From DATFWC01 sp045801465 (lineage in GTDB: Bacteria; Pseudomonadota; Alphaproteobacteria; Rhizobiales; Xanthobacteraceae), in assembly GCA_045801465.1 (NCBI GenBank), contig JBJMSU010000061.1, positions 1 through 14,107 on the forward strand: DNA of 14,107 nucleotides. Reading direction: 5' to 3'. Shown here one piece after another: positions 1 through 6,297 of this stretch. The notes under the pieces were generated by a model, which made no database searches, was not told the DNA's origin, and saw only the letters and a program-made list of their open reading frames with translations. The translations under genes and the position numbers were made by a program. How positions within the stretch are numbered: position 1 is the stretch's first letter; each line of letters begins with the position of its first letter.

Positions 1-2321
1 GAGAGCGCCATGGCGGCCGCGGCAATGACCGGCGAGAGCAGGATGCCGAACACGGGATAGAGCACGCCGGCTGCAATCGGCACGCCGGCGGCATTGTAGA
101 CGAAGGCGAAGAACAGGTTTTGGCGGATGTTGCGCATGGTGGCGGCCGAGAGGCGGCGCGCCCGTACGATTCCGGTCAAATCGCCCTTGAGCAGCGTCAC
201 CCCGGCGCTTTCGATCGCCACATCGGTGCCGGTTCCCATGGCGATGCCGACGTCGGCGGCGGCGAGGGCAGGGGCGTCGTTGACGCCGTCGCCGGCCATG
301 GCAACCACGCGTCCGTCCCGGCGAAGCGTCTCCACCACACCGCTTTTTTGGCCCGGCAGCACCTCCGCCTCGATCGTGTCGATGCCGAGCCGTCGCGCCA
401 CCGCCAATGCGGTCGTGCGGTTATCGCCCGTCAACATGACGATGCGAATGCCGTCTCTCCGGAGCGCTGCAAGCGCATCCGGCGTGCTCGCCTTCACCGG
501 GTCGGCAATGGCAACGAGGCCGGCCGGCTTGCCGTCGATCGCAACGAAGATGACCGTTGCACCCTCGCTGCGCAGCCGCTCTGCCTCGCGCTCCAGCGGT
601 GCGGTGGCGATGTTGAGCTCGGCAAGGAAATTGGGGCTGCCGACCACCACGCGCCGTTGCTCGACCATGCCGATCGCCCCTTTGCCGGTCGGCGCGTCGA
701 AGCCCATCACGCGCACCGTTGCGATGTTGCGCTCGGCGGCGGCGTTCACGACCGCCAGCGCCAGCGGATGCTCGCTGGCGCGCTCGACGCTGGCCGCAAA
801 CTTCAACACAGCCTCCACGTCGAGGCCCTCCGCCGGCGCCACCGCCACCACCTTCGGCTTGCCTTCGGTCAGCGTGCCGGTCTTGTCGACCACCAGCGTG
901 TCCACCTTCTCCATGCGCTCCAGCGCCTCGGCATTCTTGATCAGAACGCCCAGCTCGGCGCCACGGCCGATCCCGACCATGATCGACATCGGCGTGGCGA
1001 GGCCGAGCGCGCACGGGCAAGCGATGATGAGAACCGTCACGGCCGCCACCAAGCCGAAAGCGAAGCGCGGCTCCGGCCCGAATATCGCCCAGGCCGCAAA
1101 GGCGAGGAGCGCGATCGCGATCACGGCTGGCACGAACCAGCCGGCGACCTGGTCGGCGAGACGCTGGATCGGCGCGCGCGAGCGCTGCGCGGCCGCCACC
1201 ATGGCGACGATCTGCGCCAGCAGCGTATCGCGGCCCACCTTCTCGGCGCGCATGACGAAGCTGCCGGTCGTGTTCAGGGTGCCGGCGATCACCTTGGCGC
1301 CGGGCCCTTTCGTGACCGGCATCGATTCGCCGGTGACCATCGATTCGTCGAGCGCCGAGTGTCCTTCGACGATCTCGCCGTCGACCGGCACCTTTTCGCC
1401 CGGGCGCACACGTAAGGTGTCGCCAACCGCGATGGCCTCGATCGCGACCTCCTCTTCATCGCCGTGCGCGCCGATGCGTCGAGCGGTCTTCGGCTGCAGC
1501 CCGAGCAGCGCGCGGATCGCGCCCGAGGTGCGGTCGCGCGCGCGCAGCTCGAGGACTTGACCAAGCAGGACCAGAACCGTGATGACCGCGGCGGCCTCGA
1601 AATAAACTGCAACCGCCCCGTCATGGCCGCGGAACGCCGCCGGAAACAGGCCAGGTGCGAGCGTCGCGATGACGCTGTACACGAAGGCGACGCCGGTCCC
1701 CATGGCGATCAGTGTGAACATGTTGAGGTTGCGCGTGACAACCGACTGCCAACCGCGCACGAAGAAGGGCCAGCCCGCCCACAGCACCACCGGCGTGGCG
1801 AAGATGAGCTGGATCCAATTGGAGAGCGTCTGCTCGATCCAGCGATGGGCGCCGACGATATGCGCGCCCATTTCCAGCACCACGACGGGGATCGCCAGGA
1901 CGAGGCCGATCCACAAGCGGCGGGTCATGTCGACGAGCTCGGGGTTCGGACCGCTCTCCGCCGTCGCCACCTCGGGCTCGAGCGCCATGCCGCAGATCGG
2001 GCACGAGCCGGGTCCGACCTGACGGATCTCCGGATGCATCGGGCAGGTGTAGATCGTGCCTTCCGGCACCGGCTCCGCCGCTTTGGCGTCGCCGAGATAT
2101 TTCGCCGGGTCGGCGGCGAACTTGGCGCGGCAGCCGGCCGCGCAAAAATAATACGTGTGCCCCTGATGGGTGTGGCGGTGCGGCGTCGTGTGCGGATCGA
2201 CCGTCATCCCGCACACCGGGTCGATGACGGCGTCGGCGCCCGCATGTCCGTGATGGCGAGCGCCGTGCGTGTCGTGGTGCCCGGGCGCGTGCTGGTGGTC
2301 GGTCCGCGTTGCGCTGGTCAT
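1..2321 (-). CDS. copA: Cu(I)-exporting P1B-type ATPase with YHS and heavy-metal-binding domains (3' end cut by window)
   Basis: Inner-membrane pump that hydrolyses ATP to export Cu(I) (or Ag(I)) from the cytoplasm. 773 residues are visible. In order: a His-rich N-terminus (residues 8-27), a YHS domain (DPVCGM near 35, CxxxC at 60-64), a heavy-metal-binding domain (TCPMHPEI near 92-99, CPICGM from 107), membrane helices between about 135 and 255, actuator TGES near 330, ion-pathway CPC at 435-437, phosphorylation motif DKTGT from Asp479, SEHP with His518, TGDN near 631 and GDGVND near 677. No N-terminal HMA domain of the GMTC type is present; the YHS/HMBD pair takes its place. Only the last 15-20 residues seem to be missing, lost in the final helix at base 1. 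The ATG at 2321 is the first start after the divergent promoter; its ribosome site is weak. The gene is transcribed away from csoR through a shared operator. Copper as substrate is inferred from CPC and csoR; silver is possible. Confidence 0.95.
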   Translation of the reverse strand, partial: MTSATRTDHQHAPGHHDTHGARHHGHAGADAVIDPVCGMTVDPHTTPHRHTHQGHTYYFCAAGCRAKFAADPAKYLGDAKAAEPVPEGTIYTCPMHPEIRQVGPGSCPICGMALEPEVATAESGPNPELVDMTRRLWIGLVLAIPVVVLEMGAHIVGAHRWIEQTLSNWIQLIFATPVVLWAGWPFFVRGWQSVVTRNLNMFTLIAMGTGVAFVYSVIATLAPGLFPAAFRGHDGAVAVYFEAAAVITVLVLLGQVLELRARDRTSGAIRALLGLQPKTARRIGAHGDEEEVAIEAIAVGDTLRVRPGEKVPVDGEIVEGHSALDESMVTGESMPVTKGPGAKVIAGTLNTTGSFVMRAEKVGRDTLLAQIVAMVAAAQRSRAPIQRLADQVAGWFVPAVIAIALLAFAAWAIFGPEPRFAFGLVAAVTVLIIACPCALGLATPMSIMVGIGRGAELGVLIKNAEALERMEKVDTLVVDKTGTLTEGKPKVVAVAPAEGLDVEAVLKFAASVERASEHPLALAVVNAAAERNIATVRVMGFDAPTGKGAIGMVEQRRVVVGSPNFLAELNIATAPLEREAERLRSEGATVIFVAIDGKPAGLVAIADPVKASTPDALAALRRDGIRIVMLTGDNRTTALAVARRLGIDTIEAEVLPGQKSGVVETLRRDGRVVAMAGDGVNDAPALAAADVGIAMGTGTDVAIESAGVTLLKGDLTGIVRARRLSAATMRNIRQNLFFAFVYNAAGVPIAAGVLYPVFGILLSPVIAAAAMAL

Positions 2322-2341
2322 CGCCGCACCGTTCTTTCCCG

Positions 2342-2370
2342 TTGCAACCTATACCCGGTAGGGGTATATA
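2342..2370 (+). promoter_or_regulatory. Predicted sigma70-type promoter of csoR
   Basis: A TTGCAA -35 box (2342-2347) and a TATATA -10 box (2365-2370) are separated by exactly 17 bp. The start point should fall near 2376-2377, which is the csoR ATG itself, so the mRNA may be leaderless. The palindrome at 2350-2368 fills the spacer and enters the -10 box. The opposite promoter, for copA, is less clear: a TATAGG-like -10 lies at 2353-2348 on the minus strand, without a good -35. Confidence 0.6.
2350..2368. promoter_or_regulatory. Probable CsoR operator (perfect inverted repeat)
   Basis: TATACCC, a GGTAG spacer and GGGTATA form a perfect 7-5-7 inverted repeat between copA and csoR. CsoR-family regulators bind A/T-flanked G/C-tract palindromes of this sort, so it is very likely the site through which CsoR represses both directions. 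It overlaps the csoR -10 box and lies 28 bp upstream of the copA start codon. Binding is inferred; the repeat is read directly. Confidence 0.75.
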
Positions 2371-2376
2371 ACAGGC

Positions 2377-2652
2377 ATGCGACAGGAAGCCAAGACGTCC
2401 ACGCTGAAGCGCCTGCAGCGGATCGAGGGCCAGGTGCGTGGGCTCGCCCGCATGGTCGAGGAAGACCGCTACTGCATCGACGTGGTCACGCAGGTCTCCG
2501 CCGTGCGCGCGGCGCTGCGCGCCGTCGAGGAGGAAATCCTCCGCGACCATGCGGCAACCTGCGTCGAGCATGCGATCTCCTCGGGCAACAAGGCGGAGCA
2601 GCGCCGCAAGGTCGCCGAGCTGATGGAGGTCCTGGCGCGGAGCAACCGATGA
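2377..2652 (+). CDS. csoR: Copper-sensing transcriptional repressor CsoR
   Basis: An all-helical DUF156 (CsoR/RcnR/FrmR family) repressor of 91 residues, the usual size. The three residues that define Cu(I) sensors are at the expected spacing: Cys33, His58 and Cys62, matching Cys36/His61/Cys65 of mycobacterial CsoR. RcnR (Ni/Co) and FrmR (formaldehyde) members have different first-helix ligands. The N-terminal LKRLQRIEGQVRGL segment (from residue 10) is the family's conserved first helix. In this family Cu(I) binding releases the operator. The ATG at 2377 is only 8 bp past the palindrome and has no Shine-Dalgarno sequence; no later in-frame start keeps the first helix, so a leaderless transcript is likely. 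The stop overlaps the next ATG (ATGA at 2649-2652), so csoR is the first gene of a two-gene operon. Copper specificity is a confident inference from ligands and from the adjacent copA. Confidence 0.93.
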   Translation: MRQEAKTSTLKRLQRIEGQVRGLARMVEEDRYCIDVVTQVSAVRAALRAVEEEILRDHAATCVEHAISSGNKAEQRRKVAELMEVLARSNR

Positions 2653-3080
2653 AGCGGGCCGCGCGGCGCACCACCAAGGCACGAGGAAATATTAAGCCGC
2701 GGGCGCGTGCCTTCATCGGTATCAAGCGCGTCTACGACCCATCTGAGGCGAGCGACGGGATGCGCATCCTCATCGACCGTCTGTGGCCGCGCGGCCTCGC
2801 CAAGGACAAGCTCGCGCTCGACCGCTGGGCCAAGGAGCTCGCGCCCTCGAACGAGCTGCGCCGCTGGTACGGGCACGATCCTGCGCGCTTCGCCGAATTC
2901 CGCCGCCGCTACCTCGCCGAGCTTGGAGCCGTGCGCGGTGAGCTCGCCGAGTTGCGTGCCGCCATGCGCGGCCGCACCGCGACGCTGCTCACCGCCACGC
3001 GCGAGCCCGACCTGAGCCACGCCACGGTGCTGCGCGACGTGCTGCTGGCGAAGCGCGTAGGGCGGATTAGCGAAGCGTAA
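2649..3080 (+). CDS. DUF488 (YeaO-like) family protein, C-terminus encoded by a REP element
   Basis: A 143-residue cytoplasmic protein of unknown function. The DUF488 hallmarks are plain: IKRVYDP near residue 24, then RILIDRLWPRG near 38, ELAPSNELRRWYGHDP near 62 and EFRRRYLAEL near 82. The family is about 110-120 residues; here a basic N-terminal stretch of some 20 residues (MKRAARRTTKARG) is added. The start is set by the ATGA overlap with csoR, so translation is probably coupled and expression copper-responsive. Oddly, the last seven codons (VGRISEA) and the TAA stop lie inside a REP repeat that begins exactly on a codon boundary at 3057, so the ancestral stop was replaced. DUF488 proteins have no established biochemical role that I can name; a part in copper stress is inferred from operon position only. 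Confidence 0.88.
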   Translation: MKRAARRTTKARGNIKPRARAFIGIKRVYDPSEASDGMRILIDRLWPRGLAKDKLALDRWAKELAPSNELRRWYGHDPARFAEFRRRYLAELGAVRGELAELRAAMRGRTATLLTATREPDLSHATVLRDVLLAKRVGRISEA

Positions 3081-3142
3081 TCCGCCGTTCGGTGCCGCCG
3101 GATCATTGGATCGGCGCAATACGCTTCGCTATTGCGCCCTAC
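3057..3142. repeat. REPIN: two inverted GTAG-headed REP elements
   Basis: Two 30-bp REP units face each other across a 26-bp spacer. Unit 1 (3057-3086) is GTAG, then a 9-bp stem arm GGCGGATTA, loop GCGAAGCG, and arm TAATCCGCC. Unit 2 (3113-3142, opposite strand) is GTAG, GGCGCAATA, the same loop, and TATTGCGCC. They differ at four bases, forming two compensated base-pair swaps that keep both stems perfect. The GTAG head, palindrome and inverted pairing match the published description of REP elements mobilised by RAYT (TnpA-REP) proteins. No RAYT gene is in the window, so this would be a non-autonomous copy. The first unit runs into the DUF488 gene. The paired hairpins could also act as a weak transcription or mRNA-end signal, but there is no T-tract. 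Confidence 0.88.
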
Positions 3143-3165
3143 GAACCGCGGAACTTTCTGATCGA

Positions 3166-3591
3166 TCAGGCCGGAGACGCGAGCGGCTTGCCCTTCTCCA
3201 CCACGTACGTGATTAGAACCTTTGTTTTCGCGGTGCCGGGCTTGCCGCCGGCATGCGGCGTGTTGGGCGGGATCTGGAACCCGTCGCCCGGCTTCAACAT
3301 GCGGGTGTCTTGCCCCTGGATGGGGAGCTCGAAGCCGCCTTCGAGGATATAGGCGGACTCGACGCCCGGATGGGTGTGGCGCCCGACCGGCACGCCCGCC
3401 TCGATCTCCGCCTCCACGAGCAGCGTTTCGTATCCGGCGGTCGGACCGTCCGTCTTCGACAGAATCTTGCGTGTGACGCCGGGCGTCGTGGCCGCCGGCG
3501 CGCCCTGCGCCGATGCTTCGGTGGCGATAAACCCTGTCACTGCGCAGAGCGCGCAGGAGGCAAAACCCGCAAAGCCTCGTCGTGTCAGCAT
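3166..3591 (-). CDS. Tat-exported single-domain cupin protein
   Basis: A 141-residue small beta-barrel cupin, probably periplasmic. The N-terminus has a twin-arginine-like signal, TRRGFAGF at residues 3-10, a hydrophobic stretch to about 24 and a likely cleavage after ASA (26-28). The mature part carries both cupin motifs: motif 1 with His72, His74 and Glu78 (HTHPGVE), motif 2 with PGDGFQIPPNTPHAGG and His113. These four residues are the usual metal ligands, so a divalent metal is expected. The ATG at 3591 is preceded by GGAGGG four bases upstream, an excellent ribosome site. The gene lies 101 bp after the MetE-like gene on the same strand and may be read separately. Cupins of this size range from enzymes to sugar or oxidant sensors; the substrate cannot be read from sequence. 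Tat export would fit metal loading in the cytoplasm before transport, which is inference. Confidence 0.85.
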   Translation of the reverse strand: MLTRRGFAGFASCALCAVTGFIATEASAQGAPAATTPGVTRKILSKTDGPTAGYETLLVEAEIEAGVPVGRHTHPGVESAYILEGGFELPIQGQDTRMLKPGDGFQIPPNTPHAGGKPGTAKTKVLITYVVEKGKPLASPA

Positions 3592-3692
3592 GGCACCCTC
3601 CCTACTGTTTCCGGACGCTTGCGCCGGGATTTCCGCGATCGAAGTGGTACGCCGCTCATGCTGGGCTGGCAAGGCGAAGACATTCACGCCAA

Positions 3693-4712
3693 TCAGCCGA
3701 ACCGCTGCCGCGCCAGCTCGGCCCCCTTGACGAGCGCCGTGAGCTTGGCGAGCGCGAGACCGCGCTGCATCGGCGCCATGCCGCAGTTGGTGCAGGCCAC
3801 GATCCGCTCCTTGGGTACATGTTTCATCGCTTCGCCGATCGTCGTGGCCACCTCGTCCGGCGTCTCGACATGGCTGGTCGCCACGTCGATGACGCCGACC
3901 AGCACGTCCTTGCCCTCGAGCAATGAGAGGAGCCGCATCGGCACCTTGGCATTGCGGCATTCGACCGAGACCTGGCCGATGCGGCTCGCCGCCAGCGCCG
4001 GGAAAATTGCTTCGTATTGCCGCCACTCAGCGCCGAGCGTCGCCTTCCAGGCGAGGTTGGCTTCGATCCCGTAGCCGTAGCAGATATGCACCGCAGTGGT
4101 GCAGGTGAGCCCGTCGATCGCCCGGTGCAGCGCCGCAATTCCCCAGTCGTTCACGGCGTCCATGTAGACGTTGAAGGCCGGCTCGTCGAACTGGATCACG
4201 TCGACGCCGTCGGCTTGCAGCGCGCGGGCTTCCTGATTGAGGAGGGCGGCGAACGCCAGGGCCATCCTGGCGCGGTCGCCGTAGTGGGAATCGGCGACCG
4301 TGTCGACGATCGTCATGGGGCCGGGCAGGGTGAATTTGAGCATGCGCGTAGTGTGGGCGCGGGCGAGCTGCGCCTCGTTGGCGTGCACGCGGCGTGTGAG
4401 CTTCAGCTCGCCGATCACTTGCGGCACCATCGCCTTGTAGCGGTCGGCACGGATTCCCATCTCGATCTTGCGGGAAAAATCGATCCCCTCCACGAATTCC
4501 AGGAAGCCGTGGACGAAGTGCTGGCGCGCCTGCTCGCCGTCGGTGACGATGTCGATGCCGGCGTCTTCCTGTGCCTTGAGGGCGAGCAGCGTGGCATCGC
4601 GCTTGGCCACTTCGAGGTCGGCGCCGGCGAAGCGCCACGGCGCCCATAGCCGGTTGGGTTCGGCGAGCCAGAATGGTTTCGGCAGGCTGCCGGCGATGGT
4701 GGTCGGAAACAT
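3693..4712 (-). CDS. MetE C-terminal-domain-like (cobalamin-independent methionine synthase family) methyltransferase, short form
   Basis: A 339-residue zinc enzyme of the MetE/UROD superfamily (COG0620) that consists only of the catalytic barrel; full MetE is about 750 residues. The zinc ligands of MetE are all recognisable: His209 and Cys211 (HICYG), Glu251 (VSVEC) and Cys310 (TNCGM). FDEPAF at 175-180 matches the conserved substrate-pocket segment, and IAGSLPKP at 6-13 is the family's N-terminal motif. It probably transfers a methyl group, or another alkyl group, to a thiol such as homocysteine. Short 'core-MetE' proteins have been reported to use corrinoid donors rather than methyl-tetrahydrofolate; whether this one does is open. 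The start chosen is the ATG at 4712, six bases after GAGG; an upstream ATG at 4724 has no ribosome site. It follows the FAD monooxygenase by 14 bp, so the two are probably cotranscribed. Confidence 0.88.
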   Translation of the reverse strand: MFPTTIAGSLPKPFWLAEPNRLWAPWRFAGADLEVAKRDATLLALKAQEDAGIDIVTDGEQARQHFVHGFLEFVEGIDFSRKIEMGIRADRYKAMVPQVIGELKLTRRVHANEAQLARAHTTRMLKFTLPGPMTIVDTVADSHYGDRARMALAFAALLNQEARALQADGVDVIQFDEPAFNVYMDAVNDWGIAALHRAIDGLTCTTAVHICYGYGIEANLAWKATLGAEWRQYEAIFPALAASRIGQVSVECRNAKVPMRLLSLLEGKDVLVGVIDVATSHVETPDEVATTIGEAMKHVPKERIVACTNCGMAPMQRGLALAKLTALVKGAELARQRFG

Positions 4713-4726
4713 GCAAGACCTCATGA

Positions 4727-5908
4727 TCAAGGCCGCCAACCATAGAGCCAATCGTAGCGCTGCAGCAGGCTTTCCCCGCCCCGGCGGCGCAGCGCCGTGT
4801 TGCGGGCGAGAGCCGCAAGGCCGCCGAAGTGATAGACGCGGCTGTTCCATCGCGCCGCAGCCTGGACCCGCGCGGTGCGGCGCGCCCGCCGGCGTTCATA
4901 AAGGCGCAAGGCCTGCGCGGGATGGTCCGGCCTGCGTCCGAGCTGCTCGGCAAGCACATAAGCGTCCTCGATCGCCATGGCGGCACCCTGGGCCAGGAAC
5001 GGCAGCATGGGATGGGCGGCATCGCCCAAGAGCGTGACCGGTTCCTTGCCCCGCCGGCGGAACCGTGCGCGGTCGTACAGCGCCCATTTGAGCCAGCGCT
5101 CCGGCAGGGCGAGCAAATTGCGCACGCGCGGCGGCCAACGTGAATAGTGGGCAAGCAGCTCCTCGCGCGTGCCGTCGGCGCTCCAGCCGGCCGCATGCCA
5201 ATCGTCGCGCACGATCGCCACGATGTTAAGCGCCTCGCCGGCATGCACCGGGTAGAACACCAGGTGCGCGTCAGGACCGAGCCATAGCGACACGACGGTT
5301 TCCCGGAACTCAGGGATCAGCAGGCGTGCCGGCAGCATCGCGCGCCACGCGGTGCGGTGCGCGAAGCGCGGAGGCGTGCGGTCCCCCAGCCGGGTGCGCA
5401 GCGTCGACCACAAGCCGTCGGCGGCGATCAAGGCGATGCCGTGCTCGTCCTCGGTGGCGGTTGCGGTGTGCAGCTGGACCGTGATGCCGTTGGCGTGGCT
5501 GGCGAAATCCTCCGCGCGCGCGCCCAGGCGCAGGGTGATGTCGGGATTGGCGCGCACCGCGCCGACGAGCGCCGCCTGCAGGTCGGCGCGATGCACCACC
5601 CAGTAGGGCGCGCCATATCGGTGCTGGGCAAAAGATCCGAGCGGCACGCGCACGATCTGGCGGCCGCGATAGGTGCGCACCGCCAGCGCGCTCGGCGCGA
5701 CGGCGACCGCGGCCAGCCGCTCGGCGAGGCCGAGCGCGCTCAGGACCCGCGTCGCATTGGGCGAGAGCTGGATGCCGGCGCCGGTCTCCTCGAGGCGGTC
5801 GGCCTGCTCGACCACGACGACGCGAAAGCCTTTTGCCGCGAGCGTGAGCGCGGCGGTGAGCCCGCCGATTCCGCCTCCGGCAACGATGACCGTGCGCGAC
5901 CGCGCCAC
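4727..5908 (-). CDS. FAD-dependent monooxygenase (salicylate/3-hydroxybenzoate hydroxylase-like)
   Basis: A 393-residue class A flavoprotein monooxygenase, cytoplasmic, using NAD(P)H and O2 to hydroxylate an aromatic or similar substrate. Visible motifs are the dinucleotide fold GGGIGG at 11-16 with Glu35 ending the second strand (VVVVEQA), the conserved HRADL at 106-110, the DG motif (AADGLWS, Asp164-Gly165), and the GD motif GDAAHPMLPFLAQG from Gly295, which binds the FAD ribityl chain. Length and motif order match salicylate 1-monooxygenase and 3-hydroxybenzoate 6-hydroxylase relatives. The substrate is not determined. The start is a GTG at 5908: an in-frame TGA ends the preceding zinc-finger gene at 5918-5920, leaving this as the only start before the GGGIGG fold. 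The ribosome site is poor, which suggests translational coupling to the gene 9 bp upstream. The C-terminus (GGESLLQRYDWLYGWRP) is intact. Confidence 0.9.
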   Translation of the reverse strand: MARSRTVIVAGGGIGGLTAALTLAAKGFRVVVVEQADRLEETGAGIQLSPNATRVLSALGLAERLAAVAVAPSALAVRTYRGRQIVRVPLGSFAQHRYGAPYWVVHRADLQAALVGAVRANPDITLRLGARAEDFASHANGITVQLHTATATEDEHGIALIAADGLWSTLRTRLGDRTPPRFAHRTAWRAMLPARLLIPEFRETVVSLWLGPDAHLVFYPVHAGEALNIVAIVRDDWHAAGWSADGTREELLAHYSRWPPRVRNLLALPERWLKWALYDRARFRRRGKEPVTLLGDAAHPMLPFLAQGAAMAIEDAYVLAEQLGRRPDHPAQALRLYERRRARRTARVQAAARWNSRVYHFGGLAALARNTALRRRGGESLLQRYDWLYGWRP

Positions 5909-5917
5909 TCCGGTCGC

Positions 5918-6160
5918 TCAGGCCGCGTCCCGCAACGCGCATTCGGCGGGCCGCGACGCGTGGGGAGAAAGCGCGGGATCGTAGCGAAACAGGGTCGAGC
6001 AGTAGGCGCAGATGATCTCGTTCTCGTCGCCCATGTCGAGAAAGACGTGCGGATGGTCGAACGGCGGTTTCGCTCCGACGCACATGAATTCCTTGGCGCC
6101 GATTTCGATCACCTGGACGCCCGGATCGTTGTGAAAATGAGGAACGATGTAGTCCGCCAT
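5918..6160 (-). CDS. zf-CHCC zinc-finger domain protein
   Basis: An 80-residue protein with a complete zf-CHCC domain, the fold of the NDUFS6 (13 kDa) subunit of mitochondrial complex I and of many free-standing alphaproteobacterial proteins. The four ligands are Cys27, His36, Cys51 and Cys54, spaced C-x8-H-x14-C-x2-C. The surrounding sequence KPPFDHPHVFLDMG and ICAYCSTLFRYD is typical. It probably binds one Zn2+ and acts as a small structural or assembly factor, perhaps for respiratory complex I, as suggested by family membership only. It is the first gene of the likely minus-strand operon with the monooxygenase and MetE-like genes. The ATG at 6160 has only a modest GGA six bases upstream. 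A second histidine (His38) next to His36 could substitute as ligand. Confidence 0.9.
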   Translation of the reverse strand: MADYIVPHFHNDPGVQVIEIGAKEFMCVGAKPPFDHPHVFLDMGDENEIICAYCSTLFRYDPALSPHASRPAECALRDAA

Positions 6161-6297
6161 GGCGTGTCCGTGTGCTGGGCTTGCTCCGGCAACGATAGCG
6201 AGAGCGTGGAGCGATTCCTAGAGGATGTCCTGTTCGACGCTTTGCCGCCGCAATTAGTCCCTACGTCGGGCGAAACAACGCCGGACCTGTATTTTTG

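Noticed and set aside
120..1560. Long plus-strand ORFs of 431 and 477 residues opposite the P-type ATPase
   Set aside because: They are antisense shadows. Their translations are low-complexity Arg/Ala/His/Ser text without domains, while the minus frame has every P-type ATPase motif.
1464..2648. N-terminal two-thirds of a 538-residue plus-strand frame that ends with DUF488
   Set aside because: DUF488 homology starts only after the ATGA overlap at 2649. The upstream part is antisense to copA and covers csoR in another frame.
3057..3142. Intrinsic terminator after DUF488
   Set aside because: The two hairpins have REP heads and conserved loops, and there is no T-run on either side, so they are better described as a REPIN.
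3592..4026. Longer minus-strand version of the cupin gene (286 residues)
   Set aside because: The upstream part overlaps the MetE-like gene in another frame; the ATG at 3591 has a strong ribosome site and opens a Tat signal.
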